In this document: one piece after another, positions 1 to 7,772 of the stretch
How the letters are laid out: every line of letters begins with the position of its first letter
Position numbering within the stretch: position 1 is the first letter of the stretch
Source: Desemzia sp. RIT 804
GTDB lineage: Bacteria > Bacillota > Bacilli > Lactobacillales > Carnobacteriaceae
Assembly (NCBI RefSeq): GCF_016892605.1
Contig: NZ_JAFEMV010000001.1
Coordinates: forward strand, 806,001-870,000
Direction of reading: 5' to 3'
Length of the DNA stretch: 64,000 nucleotides
The notes under the pieces: model-generated
Seen by the model: only the letters and a program-made list of their open reading frames with translations
Databases searched by the model: none
What the model was told of the DNA's origin: nothing
Position numbers and translations under genes: made by a program

Positions 1-151
1 TGAAGGTATTTCTTTCTTCTAGGGATTCGTAAAGATTGTAGGCTAAACAACCTTCTTCTTTTCTAGTTTCTGAAATTAATTCTTTGGTGTCTGATAGAAA
101 ATTCTCGCGTTGATTCCCTTTGATAAAAAATGAGGCATTAATAACTTTCAT
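1..151 (-). CDS. Antibiotic biosynthesis monooxygenase-family protein (partial)
   Basis: The gene starts at ATG 151 after an AGAGGAAG ribosome site and runs off the left edge, so only about 50 N-terminal residues are visible. They read MKVINASFFIKGN, then a helix ending in ETRKEEGCLAYNLYES, which is typical of the ABM ferredoxin-like fold (YgiN-like quinol monooxygenases and heme-degrading relatives). It follows the nitroreductase gene by 17 bp, so it is probably the last gene of the MarR-controlled operon. A role in quinone or electrophile detoxification is inference from context. The substrate cannot be read from the fragment. Confidence 0.7.
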   Translation of the reverse strand, partial: MKVINASFFIKGNQRENFLSDTKELISETRKEEGCLAYNLYESLEERNTF

Positions 152-168
152 TTGATCAGCTTCCTCTC

Positions 169-798
169 TTATTTAAAAGTAGTGAATTCTTTTGCATCCA
201 GTCGAATAGAATTATATCCTTCTTCTAATGCTTTACCAATGGATAGAATCATGACCGGTACATAACGGTCTTTTTTTAATCCAAATGCTTCTGCTAATTT
301 ATCGGCTTCAAATCCACCAATAGGGTTCGTATCATATCCATGAGCACGTGCAACAAGCATAAATTGCATAGCAGCTAAACTGGAATCAATTTTTACGACA
401 TCATTCATTTCTTCTCTAGTGAAGTTTTTGTAATAAGGGATGATTGCAGCTAATTGTTCATCTCTCACTTTTGGAGACATTTTACCTTCAATTACTGCCT
501 GATTATAAATTACTTCTCCATACTCATAACATTCCATATCTCCAAATATAAGTATCATTGCTGAAGACGTATCATTTTGTCTTGTGTTGAAACGAATTAA
601 AGGTTTCAATTTTTGTTTTTCTTCAGGACTCTCGACGACTACGAAACGCCAAGGCTGCATATTTACTGATGACGGTGCGATAGTTGATTTCTGAATCATT
701 TCAAGCATTTCTTCATTAGAAATTTTGACACTTTCATCGTACAATCTGATAGATTTTCTATTATAAGCGATATCTGAAAAATTATTATTTATTGTCAT
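169..798 (-). CDS. Nitroreductase family protein (FMN-dependent NAD(P)H oxidoreductase)
   Basis: A 209-residue protein of usual nitroreductase length. The N-terminal RKSIRLYDE (FMN phosphate-binding arginines), the APSSVNMQPWRFVVV segment and the later NPIGGFEADKLAEAFGL with a VPVMILSIGKA strand are typical of the family. Such enzymes use FMN and NAD(P)H to reduce nitro compounds or quinones in the cytoplasm. The ATG lies 2 bp after the stop of the MarR gene, whose last codons contain the ribosome site, so the two are translationally linked. The gene is probably controlled by the MarR protein through the dyad at 1242-1276. The natural substrate is unknown. Confidence 0.9.
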   Translation of the reverse strand: MTINNNFSDIAYNRKSIRLYDESVKISNEEMLEMIQKSTIAPSSVNMQPWRFVVVESPEEKQKLKPLIRFNTRQNDTSSAMILIFGDMECYEYGEVIYNQAVIEGKMSPKVRDEQLAAIIPYYKNFTREEMNDVVKIDSSLAAMQFMLVARAHGYDTNPIGGFEADKLAEAFGLKKDRYVPVMILSIGKALEEGYNSIRLDAKEFTTFK

Positions 799-800
799 TT

Positions 801-1217
801 TTAAACCTCTTCTTTGATTAATTTTTTAAGCAATAGTCGTAATTGTTTCTCTTCTACAGAACTAAGTAGATGATATAAAGGATTTTGTGGTCTATCATGT
901 TCTTTCTCACAGCTTTCAAGATCCATTTTTGCTTTTTCAGTAATTTCTACGAAAATTTCTCGATTATTTTCTTTATTTCTTTCTCGAATCACATATTCTT
1001 TTTCTTCTAAAATTTTTAAATGTCTCGTAACAGCAGCACTATCAATATGTAACCTATGCTGTATTTGCTTTTGCGAACATTTTCCTGTTTCTTTAAGAAG
1101 CATCATTAATTCATACCTGGTCAAACTAAATCCAGTTACTTCCTCAAATTTGGATGTCATTTCTTGGTTCGCAATCTTTATCTGATAAAGAAGACTACTA
1201 AATTCTTTAAGGTTCAA
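801..1217 (-). CDS. MarR-family transcriptional regulator
   Basis: 138 residues with the MarR winged-helix layout: an N-terminal dimer helix, TRYELMMLLKETGKCSQKQIQHRL followed by a recognition helix around DSAAVTRHLKILEEKEYV, a basic wing (RERNKENNRE) and a C-terminal dimer helix. The start is TTG 1217, seven bases after a perfect AGGAGG. It is the first gene of an operon with the nitroreductase and the monooxygenase. A double palindrome lies just upstream, so autorepression relieved by a phenolic, quinone or electrophile ligand is the likely mode. The ligand is inference. Confidence 0.9.
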   Translation of the reverse strand: MNLKEFSSLLYQIKIANQEMTSKFEEVTGFSLTRYELMMLLKETGKCSQKQIQHRLHIDSAAVTRHLKILEEKEYVIRERNKENNREIFVEITEKAKMDLESCEKEHDRPQNPLYHLLSSVEEKQLRLLLKKLIKEEV

Positions 1218-1241
1218 ACTATACCTCCTTTTTTTTGCTCT

Positions 1242-1276
1242 ACAATTGACTAGTCAACAATTGACAAGTCAATTGT
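1242..1276. promoter_or_regulatory. Probable MarR operator (tandem dyads)
   Basis: Two palindromes, TTGACTAGTCAA (1246-1257) and TTGACAAGTCAA (1261-1272), sit side by side with centres 15 bp apart. Both are embedded in a larger imperfect dyad bounded by ACAATTGAC and GTCAATTGT. The pair lies 25-60 bp upstream of the marR TTG start. This size and position are typical of MarR-dimer binding sites that overlap the promoter. Binding is inferred. Confidence 0.75.
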
Positions 1277-1277
1277 A

Positions 1278-1656
1278 AAACAAAAATATCATTTTGTAAA
1301 TAATAAAAAATAAATATAAACAATTAAAATTCTATTTTTTTAGTTGTGAGAGCCAGCCTAATTGTATTAATTACTTTAACATTGAACGGATTAGTTGCAA
1401 ATGGAGTTGTTTTTGCTACTCTTTATTTCTGAACAACTAGAATGAAAAATACCTAATCAACCAGTTGGCAAATGCTATAAATGAGCAATTATCAAAAAAG
1501 AATAAATTATAAATTTTATATTCTTTTTTACATGAAACTACTCAATTTAATGTATTTAAGTAAACACACTTACAAGTATATTTGTACTTGTAAGTGTAGG
1601 TAACACTGTTCAGCTTCTATCCGTTATTACTTATAATAAAACAGGAGGTGCCTATT
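1278..1656. other. AT-rich gap with a possible short hydrophobic peptide remnant
   Basis: No convincing gene. A 29-codon frame at 1346-1432 (+) starts with GTG and encodes a hydrophobic stretch (LIVLITLTLNGLVANG, then VVFATLYF). It has no clear ribosome site and may be the remnant of a membrane protein or chance. A perfect 13-bp inverted repeat follows at 1566-1597. Confidence 0.3.
1566..1597. repeat. Perfect 13-bp inverted repeat, 6-nt loop
   Basis: Arms ACACTTACAAGTA (1566-1578) and TACTTGTAAGTGT (1585-1597) are exact complements around TATTTG. No T-run follows on either strand, so it is a poor terminator candidate. It lies 60 bp upstream of the mini-RHH gene copy and could be an operator for a small DNA-binding protein. 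Confidence 0.5.
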
Positions 1657-1812
1657 ATGCCATCAGCAAACGTTTATGTGTCCATTAATAGTTCTATTTT
1701 AATCCTTATTGAAGAAATGAAAGGGCATTTAGAAAAATAATTTCTAATTCAAGCTAATCAACAAGATATTATTGAAAATGCAATTATTTTCTTAAGTACT
1801 CAATCTAACTAA
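1657..1812 (+). pseudogene. Mini ribbon-helix-helix-like gene, copy 1, with in-frame TAA at codon 28
   Basis: One of four related small genes in the window (1657, 11368, 19955, 54156). The 52-codon frame has a good ribosome site (AGGAGGTG, 7 bp before ATG). It encodes MPSANVYVSINSSILIL, a helix EEMKGHLEK, then TAA at codon 28, then FLIQANQQDIIENAI before the terminal stop at 1810-1812. The layout strand, helix, turn and second helix (TQQDIIENA in the intact copy) resembles RHH/CopG DNA-binding proteins. The stop falls at the turn between the helices. It could be a simple nonsense mutant or a gene making a 27-residue peptide; the same stop in copy 4 makes this worth checking. Confidence 0.6.
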
Positions 1813-1863
1813 ATAGGTAAAAAAATTAGGCCCATTAAAATTTAATTCTAATTAGCGAAAAAA

Positions 1864-1889
1864 ATCCATAACCTGAATAGGTTATGGAT
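1864..1889. terminator. Hairpin downstream of mini-RHH copy 1
   Basis: Exact 11-bp arms ATCCATAACCT and AGGTTATGGAT with a GAAT loop. An A-tract precedes it, giving a T-tract on the minus strand; downstream on plus only a weak T-rich stretch follows. It may act as a terminator, mainly for minus-strand transcripts. Confidence 0.5.
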
Positions 1890-1927
1890 ACCCCATATTT
1901 TTAAAAAAAATAAAGAACTTTCAAAAA

Positions 1928-1983
1928 AAGAACCTTGTTAATACAAGGTTCTTGATACACGATTCTATACAATTTCATGTATC
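1928..1983 (+). repeat. Cassette-boundary recombination-like site S1 (26-bp flank plus 30-bp core)
   Basis: The core 1954-1983 has left arm GATACACGATT, centre CTATAC and right arm AATTTCATGTATC; the arms are an imperfect dyad. The flank 1928-1953 is itself a hairpin (AAGAACCTTG, TTAATA, CAAGGTTCTT). The same core recurs at 4405, 5009 and 11271 on plus and at 40465, 41671 and 44930 on minus. The flank recurs at the same spacing in S2, S3, S6 and S7. The design resembles Xer/pdif sites with accessory sequence. S1 and S2 bound the broken GNAT plus Hsp33-MerR cassette. Confidence 0.75.
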
Positions 1984-2075
1984 GTATGTGTAAAATATAG
2001 AGTATTTCTTACTTACTTCTGAGATATAATAACAATAACTAAATGAGTAACTATTGAATTCAATTGGAGGTCCTA

Positions 2076-2557
2076 ATGAAATTAAATCTATTGAAGTTTA
2101 AGGAAGATGATTTTGACTATTATTATCAACTTGTTTCAAATGATCGTGTTATGTCTCAAATCACTGAAAGAGCTATTCCCTATGAAGAAGCCAAAACAAA
2201 TTTCAAAAAATTAGTAACCTATAATAAAAAAATAACAATTATGGTTCATACAAAATATCTATAGATTTAGATCAAAAATTTATTGGACTTTCTCATTTAA
2301 CTTTAAATGAAAAACAACCTAACGAAGCAGAAATAGGCTATATGATACTTCCAAAATATTGGGGAAGAGGTTATGGAACTGGTGTAGCAAATCAATTAAT
2401 TGAGATAGCAAGTCGACTAGGGTTAGAGAAAATACAAGCTATCATTGATCCAGAAAACGTTGCTTCTAAAAAAAAATTAAGTAATCAAGGTTTCATATCT
2501 GAAATTGTATGTGAAATTGACGGATTGCCTGGAGAAATATTAAGTAAAAAATTATAA
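2076..2557 (+). pseudogene. GNAT N-acetyltransferase, frameshifted
   Basis: The gene begins at ATG 2076 after GGAGG and encodes a RimJ/RimL-type start (MKLNLLKFKEDDFDYYYQLV). The frame is lost near the seven-A run at 2226-2232 and continues in another frame through NNYGSYKISIDLDQ, FIGLSHLTLNE and AEIGYMILPKYWGRGYGTG, the acetyl-CoA-binding segment (Q/RxxGxG/A type), ending NQGFISEIV. One indel would restore a protein of about 160 residues of normal family length. A sequencing error in the A-run or phase variation is possible. It lies inside the S1-S2 cassette. Confidence 0.8.
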
Positions 2558-2566
2558 TTTTCATGT

Positions 2567-2622
2567 AAAAGAGTGAATAGTAAAAGATTTGTACTAGCAA
2601 GGTTTTTACTATTCACTCTTTT
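2567..2622. terminator. Bidirectional terminator after the GNAT pseudogene
   Basis: Exact 19-bp arms, AAAAGAGTGAATAGTAAAA at 2567-2585 and its complement at 2604-2622, with an 18-nt loop. A/T tracts on both sides allow termination in both directions. Confidence 0.85.
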
Positions 2623-2651
2623 ATCTAATTTAGTGTATTAGATCCTTTTAC

Positions 2652-2680
2652 TTGAACCTAACGTTACGTAACGGTATATG
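2652..2680 (+). promoter_or_regulatory. MerR-type promoter with central palindrome
   Basis: A -35-like TTGAAC (2652-2657) is followed by the perfect palindrome CGTTACGTAACG (2662-2673) and a -10-like TATATG or TATGGT. A dyad inside the spacer is the hallmark of promoters controlled by MerR-family regulators. The next two genes are an Hsp33-like protein and a MerR protein, so autoregulation is expected. Confidence 0.75.
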
Positions 2681-2701
2681 GTAATTGTAGGGAGTGAAGA
2701 T

Positions 2702-3532
2702 ATGAAAAATTTAACTGGAAAAAAATATTTAACAGCTAATAAAACAGTTCGTATTTATAAAGTAGAAATCCCTTGTGCCTCTGTCCCTTCTCATGTCACT
2801 AATTATTCTAATGATGAATTTAAACTATTCTGTACAAAGTTGCTAATTAGTGGGTGTTCAATGAAAGGGCTACTCAATGACTATCAACGTATTAGCATCC
2901 GAATGAAATTTCCAGGAACTTCAAATACAATTTCTATTAGTATTGAGGGCAGTGGTTTTGTAAACATTTTAGCTTCAGAACGTTTAGCGAGTTTAGAAAC
3001 ATCTGTAAGTAAATTAATGAGGAAAAAAGAAGCTATATTAACCGCAACGCAAGGAAGCAATAACTTTGGGCAATCTACTAGCACAATTCCATTTAATGAA
3101 ACTGATCCTGATAAGATAATTCAGAATTATTTTCAACAAAGCGAACAGATTGATACTGCGTTTTACACTCATTCTTTTAAAGGACATTGGATAGGATATA
3201 TGGTTCAAGCATTACCTGGTGCAGACGTTGGAGAAGTTGAAAAGATTATAAGTAATCTAAAATCCTCTCACTCAGAAGGTCATTGGCAACAGTTTGAAGC
3301 AGATTGGCTATTCCTTACAAATTTCTTTTTCACTACAGAATGTTATTGTACAAAAGAAATGTATGGACAACTTTTATTGTCTTGGTCACACACTGACTTA
3401 ATAGAGTCAATTGAAAATAGGCGTTCAGAAGAAATGGTTTGTACAAGTTGTGGGAAAAAATATCACTATACTCCAGAGGAATTATCGTTATTACTAGGAA
3501 GGGGCAGTATAACTCATGAAAGAAACATTTAG
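2702..3532 (+). CDS. Hsp33-like redox-regulated chaperone (HslO family)
   Basis: 276 residues from ATG 2702, which has the ribosome site GGGAGTGAAG; an upstream ATG at 2678 has none. The C-terminal end carries the Hsp33 zinc/redox centre: CYC near residue 220 and CTSC near residue 253, followed by KKYHYTPEELSLLL. The N-terminal two-thirds is divergent but keeps SIEGSGFVNILASERL, resembling the substrate-binding core. In Hsp33, oxidation of the four cysteines releases zinc and activates holdase activity in the cytosol. The stop overlaps the MerR start by 17 bp, so the pair may form an oxidant-responsive unit. It is probably a plasmid-borne paralogue of the chromosomal protein. Confidence 0.8.
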   Translation: MKNLTGKKYLTANKTVRIYKVEIPCASVPSHVTNYSNDEFKLFCTKLLISGCSMKGLLNDYQRISIRMKFPGTSNTISISIEGSGFVNILASERLASLETSVSKLMRKKEAILTATQGSNNFGQSTSTIPFNETDPDKIIQNYFQQSEQIDTAFYTHSFKGHWIGYMVQALPGADVGEVEKIISNLKSSHSEGHWQQFEADWLFLTNFFFTTECYCTKEMYGQLLLSWSHTDLIESIENRRSEEMVCTSCGKKYHYTPEELSLLLGRGSITHERNI

Positions 3533-4238
3533 AATTGGAGAATTATCAGAAATGACTGGAGCTTCAATACGCACACTCCATTATTACGATGAAATAGGAC
3601 TTTTAAAACCGTACAATATTACAGAATCCAATCATCGTATTTATGATATCAATAACTTAGAGCAACTCTATATTATTTTAGGTTTAAAAGAATTAGGATA
3701 TTCATTAGATGAAATTAAAACAATTATTCTGAAAGATACAATTTATCTTTCAGAGTACGTATATGTACAACGTGCTTTATTAGAAAAGGAAATCTCTTCG
3801 CAACAAAAGAAACTAGATAAACTGTTAAATTTTGAAAAGACATTAGCAGACTATACCGCTATTGACTCTACTCTACTTGCAGAATTACTTACCTTTTATC
3901 GTACCAATGCACAGTCTCATTTTACGATTCAAGAATTTAATTCAATGCGATCTTTAGTAACAGAAAAAGATAGTTGGAAAGAACATTATTCTGAATGGTC
4001 TAAATTTATAACTACTTTAGAAGAAGCCTATAAAGAAAAATTTCCTTCTACCCATCCTAAAGTAATTTATTGTAAGACATATTGGAAAAAATTAATATCA
4101 ATGACTGATAAAGAACTACCAAATGTATACGAAAAGACAGGTTATTTTCATGCTGAAGAATCGTCTAAAGATCTTTCATTCGGTTTAACAACAGAGTTAT
4201 ACGTATATTTATTAAGACAAATGAACGAGGATGTCTGA
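3516..4238 (+). CDS. MerR-family regulator with C-terminal effector domain
   Basis: 240 residues. The N-terminal RIGELSEMTGASIRTLHYYDEIGLLKP is a clear MerR winged helix, followed by RIYDINNLEQLYIILGLKELGYSLDEI and a long dimer coiled coil (about 75-110). The last 120 residues form an all-helical domain in the position of TipAS-like drug-binding domains, with TGYFHAEESSKDL near the end. The start overlaps the chaperone gene and has the ribosome site GGAAGGGG. It should act at the palindromic promoter at 2652-2680. The inducer is unknown. Confidence 0.88.
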   Translation: MKETFRIGELSEMTGASIRTLHYYDEIGLLKPYNITESNHRIYDINNLEQLYIILGLKELGYSLDEIKTIILKDTIYLSEYVYVQRALLEKEISSQQKKLDKLLNFEKTLADYTAIDSTLLAELLTFYRTNAQSHFTIQEFNSMRSLVTEKDSWKEHYSEWSKFITTLEEAYKEKFPSTHPKVIYCKTYWKKLISMTDKELPNVYEKTGYFHAEESSKDLSFGLTTELYVYLLRQMNEDV

Positions 4239-4276
4239 ATGAACGTCAAAAAGAGGCTAGGACAAAAGGGCTCTCA

Positions 4277-4332
4277 AAAAATACACTCCCACTACTGAAC
4301 AAAATAGTTCATAGTTTTGGGAGTGTATTTTT
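4277..4332. terminator. Terminator of the Hsp33-MerR operon
   Basis: Exact 15-bp arms AAAAATACACTCCCA and TGGGAGTGTATTTTT flank a 26-nt loop. T-tracts on both strands. Confidence 0.85.
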
Positions 4333-4378
4333 CTATATCTCTATCAAAATAAACAAAAGTGGGACTATTTTTTCACAA

Positions 4379-4434
4379 AAGAACCTTATCAAATCATTTT
4401 TTTGTATACATGACTTTATCTAATTTCATATATC
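4379..4434 (+). repeat. Cassette-boundary site S2
   Basis: The core 4405-4434 reads TATACATGACT, TTATCT, AATTTCATATATC. It matches S1 at most arm positions but has its own centre. The preceding 26 bp begin AAGAACCTTATC, matching the left half of the S1 flank at the same distance. S2 and S3, both on plus, enclose the single GNAT gene at 4441-4911. Confidence 0.65.
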
Positions 4435-4440
4435 CTATTT

Positions 4441-4911
4441 TTAAACCTCATTAGAAGTATCACCATAAAGTATGATAGATGAATTGGAAGGCTCAAAACC
4501 ATTATCCAAATAAAAGTATTCAGCTGGGTAGCCTCGATCGGTATCTAATATGATGGTGGGGATATCGATATCTTTTAATTGTTCTTTGATAAAGTTCAAA
4601 AATTGGGTACCTACTCTTTTTCCTTGATAATCATTTGAAATATAAAAGGAATCCAACTGGTATTCTTTTCCCATATACCACGGTTTAATAAAACCTAACG
4701 CAGCACCCAATAAATTATCTGTATCTTCTTCTCTAACGATATACCCTTTAAATGTATTTAGTTCAGTTATTTGATTAACGTAAGATGTAATTTGGTCATA
4801 TGTTAATTTATCGTTCCATGGCTCAGCTGAAAATACTTTAATATAAACGTCTACAACTTCTGATAAATCATTTTTATTAAATTCTCTAAAATAAATAGTT
4901 TTGTTTTTCAT
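4441..4911 (-). CDS. GNAT family N-acetyltransferase
   Basis: 156 residues, full length for a single GNAT domain. Motif A is FYISNDYQGKRVGTQFLNF (Q/RxxGxG/A variant with acetyl-CoA P-loop), preceded by GAALGFIKPWYMGKEYQLDS and followed by TIILDTDRGYPAEYFYLDNGFEP. It transfers acetyl from acetyl-CoA to an amine; the acceptor is unknown. It is the only gene between boundary sites S2 and S3, a one-gene cassette of about 600 bp. Confidence 0.88.
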   Translation of the reverse strand: MKNKTIYFREFNKNDLSEVVDVYIKVFSAEPWNDKLTYDQITSYVNQITELNTFKGYIVREEDTDNLLGAALGFIKPWYMGKEYQLDSFYISNDYQGKRVGTQFLNFIKEQLKDIDIPTIILDTDRGYPAEYFYLDNGFEPSNSSIILYGDTSNEV

Positions 4912-4982
4912 TCCTTAATCAACTCCTTTACTTAAAATAACCATAGCATTATTTTATCTTTATGAATAATTTTTTTATAGAA

Positions 4983-5038
4983 ACTCATGCTAAACTAACA
5001 AGGCTTTCAGTACACGATTCTATGTAATTTCATGTGTT
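4983..5038 (+). repeat. Cassette-boundary site S3
   Basis: The core 5009-5038 reads AGTACACGATT, CTATGT, AATTTCATGTGTT. The right half of the 26-bp flank (ACAAGGCTTTC) matches the S1 flank. The centre bases TATGT equal those of S6 at 41671. It forms the left edge of the metal/redox island whose right edge is S4. Confidence 0.7.
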
Positions 5039-5145
5039 ACAACTTAATAGGAATTTAAATTTTATTATTAGATTTTTTAATCATTTACACGAAAATTAAT
5101 TTTATAAAGAGCATACTCTATACTCTTATTTTTTTTCAAGAACTC

Positions 5146-5192
5146 AAAAAAGCGGAAAATCCCAGATTTAAAAATCTGAGTTTCCGCTTTTG
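5146..5192. terminator. Terminator downstream of the P1B ATPase gene
   Basis: A long stem with arms around AGCGGAAAATCCCAGATTT and AAATCTGAGTTTCCGCT, separated by a short A-rich loop, with A/T tracts on both sides. It lies 45 bp beyond the ATPase stop and works in both directions. Confidence 0.85.
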
Positions 5193-5237
5193 TCATTTCA
5201 AGGATGGACTATTGTCTCAGCCTCTTCTAATTTATTC

Positions 5238-7142
5238 TTAAGATATTTTTACTTTCTCTGCAGGTGCTGATACTTCTTTTTGTTCTTTTCGACCTTTCAA
5301 CTTATACTTCATTAATCTCATGGCATTGAAAATTACCACCAAGATACTACCTTCATGAACCAACATTCCGATAGACATATTCATCCATTCGCTGAAGAAG
5401 ACGCTGGTCAACAAGACCAACACTACTCCAATTGAAATCGCGATATTTTGTTTCATATTATTTGCGGTGGCTTTTACTAATCCTAATGCGTGAGGCAAGT
5501 TGCTGAAGTTCGAGTTCATTAAAACGACATCGGATGTTTCAATCGCTACGTCCGTTCCGCTTCCCATTGCGATGCCAATGTCTGCTAAAGCTAAGGACGG
5601 ACTATCGTTAACGCCATCTCCAACAAAGGCTACAATTTGACCACGTTGTTGAAGTTTTCCGATATAAGCCGATTTGTCTTCCGGCAACATGTGGCCGTGA
5701 GCTTCGGTCAAACCAAGTTCGCCGGCGACCACATCAACGGTTCCTTGGTTATCTCCTGAAAGAACGACTAGATTTTTCACGCCCAAGTCTTTTAATTCCT
5801 GCAAATTAGCTTTCACACCCGGACGGACTTGATCGCGAATGCCCATCAGTACTTTTAATTCACCGTCGACCGCTGTCAAAACGAGAGAGTTCCCTTGTTG
5901 TTCAAACCGTTTGACATCTTTTTGCACTTTTTTGCTGAGAGTGACATTTTCTTTTTCCATCAAGGCCACATTCCCAACAGCCACTCTATGTCCAGCTACA
6001 CTTGAAACGATTCCGCCGCCTTTCACGACTTCAGTTCCTTCAACAGGATAAAAGTTTGTTTCTCCAATTTGATTTAAGACCGCTTTTGCTAATGGATGAT
6101 CTGATTCCCGTTCCACACTGGCCAGATAGCCAAGCGTTTCAGCAGAATCTTTTTCATACAGTTCAGTCGCTGCAACGGTTGGGTTTCCGACAGTTAAAGT
6201 ACCTGTCTTATCAAATACAATTGTATCCACATTGCTGAAGTCTTGAATGACTTCACTCCCTTTTAAAAGAACACCGTTACGAGCACCATTCCCAATACCG
6301 GCAACGTTTGAGACAGGCACTCCGATAACTAATGCGCCTGGGCAACCTAGAACCAAGATGGTGATTGCTAACTCAATATTTTGACTGAACGCCCATACAA
6401 CAATTGCCAGAACCAAGACAGCTGGTGTGTAGTATTTAGAAAAGCGATCAATGAACCGTTCCGCTTCGGATTTAGAATCTTGTGCTTCTTCCACGAGTTC
6501 AATAATTTTTCCAAATGTGGTGTCCTCACCAACCCGGTCAGCTCTGATTTGAATCGTTCCGTTTTCTAAAATAGTTCCTGCAAAAACTTCTGCATCAGCT
6601 AGCTTGTTGACCGGAACAGCTTCCCCTGTAATGCTAGCTTCATTGATATGCCCTTCACCCGTAAGGACTGTGCCATCCACTGGAACTTTCGCACCCGTTT
6701 TAACGAGCAAGATATCCCCTTCATCTACATCATCCACTTCTACTTCTTCAAATTCGCCATTATCCATTTGTTTCAAGGCGCTTTCGGGTGCCATTTCAGT
6801 CAATTCTTTGATAGCAGATCGCGTTTGGTTCAATGTTCGTTGTTCCAAGTAGTGTCCGAATAAGAATAAGAACGTGACAATAGCCGATTCTTCATAATTT
6901 TGAATAAAAAGCGCACCAATCGCTGCAATACTGACTAAGACATCAATACTGATGACTTTGACTTTCATTGCTTGAAACGCTTGAATGGCAATTGGCGTAA
7001 TCCCAAAGACAGAGGCGATGATCAAAGACCACTCTGAAAGTCCTACGTTTTCTAAAACAAAGTGACTGAAGAAACCGAGTGCGATTAACAATCCACTGAT
7101 GACGGTGATAACATTTTTCTTGCTTAATATATATTGTTGCAT
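5238..7142 (-). CDS. P1B-type heavy-metal ATPase with atypical CPG motif
   Basis: 634 residues from ATG 7142; the upstream in-frame ATG at 7157 lies in the ribosome site GGAGGG and was rejected. The protein has eight predicted membrane segments, the actuator TGEAVPV (about 172), transmembrane metal site GCPGALVIG (CPG, about 267), phosphorylation site FDKTGTLT (Asp about 311), GDGVND, and a last-segment HEGSILVVIFN. It exports metal ions from the cytoplasm at the cost of ATP. CPG instead of CPC, CPH or SPC leaves the metal open. There is no N-terminal HMA domain; a separate HMA protein gene lies upstream. The promoter has an FNR box at 7214-7227. Confidence 0.9.
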   Translation of the reverse strand: MQQYILSKKNVITVISGLLIALGFFSHFVLENVGLSEWSLIIASVFGITPIAIQAFQAMKVKVISIDVLVSIAAIGALFIQNYEESAIVTFLFLFGHYLEQRTLNQTRSAIKELTEMAPESALKQMDNGEFEEVEVDDVDEGDILLVKTGAKVPVDGTVLTGEGHINEASITGEAVPVNKLADAEVFAGTILENGTIQIRADRVGEDTTFGKIIELVEEAQDSKSEAERFIDRFSKYYTPAVLVLAIVVWAFSQNIELAITILVLGCPGALVIGVPVSNVAGIGNGARNGVLLKGSEVIQDFSNVDTIVFDKTGTLTVGNPTVAATELYEKDSAETLGYLASVERESDHPLAKAVLNQIGETNFYPVEGTEVVKGGGIVSSVAGHRVAVGNVALMEKENVTLSKKVQKDVKRFEQQGNSLVLTAVDGELKVLMGIRDQVRPGVKANLQELKDLGVKNLVVLSGDNQGTVDVVAGELGLTEAHGHMLPEDKSAYIGKLQQRGQIVAFVGDGVNDSPSLALADIGIAMGSGTDVAIETSDVVLMNSNFSNLPHALGLVKATANNMKQNIAISIGVVLVLLTSVFFSEWMNMSIGMLVHEGSILVVIFNAMRLMKYKLKGRKEQKEVSAPAEKVKIS

Positions 7143-7185
7143 GCTTTTTCCCTCCATATTTAATTTCTCTTTTATTGATAAACAC

Positions 7186-7227
7186 AGTATAAGATAATTG
7201 CCTAAGTAATTAATTGACTGACATCAA
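7186..7227 (-). promoter_or_regulatory. FNR-box promoter of the P1B ATPase gene
   Basis: TTGACTGACATCAA (7214-7227) fits the FNR consensus TTGAT-N4-ATCAA. The box centre lies 29.5 bp from the -10 hexamer TATACT (minus strand, 7186-7191), the geometry of a class II activator site near -41.5. The same spacing recurs at four other promoters of this island. Confidence 0.8.
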
Positions 7228-7408
7228 GTTTTGAAAAAATACGTGTCCCTTTTCACTATTTTTTTGATCTAACAGCCTCAATGACACTTATTCCTCTTTA
7301 CAGTTATAACGATGCCCTCTTTTTATCGAATAAAAATTTACGGCTATCAAGTTTAGAAAGTTCTCTTTTATCGTTTCTAAGCACCTCGAATTGGATTGCA
7401 ACAAAAAA

Positions 7409-7444
7409 GCAATCCCGGAAAAATAGCTTTTCTTCCAGAATTGC
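7409..7444 (-). terminator. Terminator of the HMA protein gene
   Basis: On the minus strand a stem GCAATTCTGGAA / TTCCGGGATTGC with minor mismatches is followed by TTTTTTG. It lies 18 bp beyond the stop. Confidence 0.7.
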
Positions 7445-7461
7445 CTAGTTCATTTAATCTG

Positions 7462-7695
7462 TTAAGCGGCCTTGACTTTTGCTTTAAGGACCGGATAGCC
7501 TACGTTTTCGATAGCTTTTTGAATCTCTTCAATCGAAGTGACAGCTGAATCAAAATTGGTTTTGACTTTGCTGGAGTTGAATAATACTTTAATGCTGTCT
7601 TTATCAATACCGTTAACTGATTTCAAGGCACCTTCAATTTTTTGCATACAACTTGGACAAGACAACGTTTCTAATTGCAATATAGCTTTTTCCAT
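7462..7695 (-). CDS. Heavy-metal-associated (HMA) domain protein, CopZ-like
   Basis: 77 residues forming one ferredoxin-like HMA domain. The metal-binding loop is LSCPSCMQKIE, with the two cysteines at about residues 13 and 16, followed by IDKDSIKVLFNSSKVKT and a final helix TSIEEIQKAIENVGYPVL. Such proteins carry soft metal ions in the cytosol to a P1B ATPase. It has its own FNR-box promoter (7801-7814) and terminator, and lies upstream of the ATPase gene that lacks an HMA domain, so the two probably work as chaperone and pump. Copper is the usual ligand but was not shown here. Confidence 0.88.
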   Translation of the reverse strand: MEKAILQLETLSCPSCMQKIEGALKSVNGIDKDSIKVLFNSSKVKTNFDSAVTSIEEIQKAIENVGYPVLKAKVKAA

Positions 7696-7772
7696 AATTC
7701 CTATCTCCTTTATGTGTTTTTATTTTATCGGCAGCAGATTAATGAACACTGCCTTTTCCTCTTTACAACTGT

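Noticed and set aside
1954..1983. The 30-bp cores read as ordinary terminators
   Set aside because: Arms are imperfect and AT-rich, no T-run follows, and the same sequence recurs seven times at cassette edges while true terminators stand nearby.
5839..6863. Plus-strand frames opposite the P1B ATPase
   Set aside because: They have no ribosome sites, run antisense to a clear gene, and match no family.
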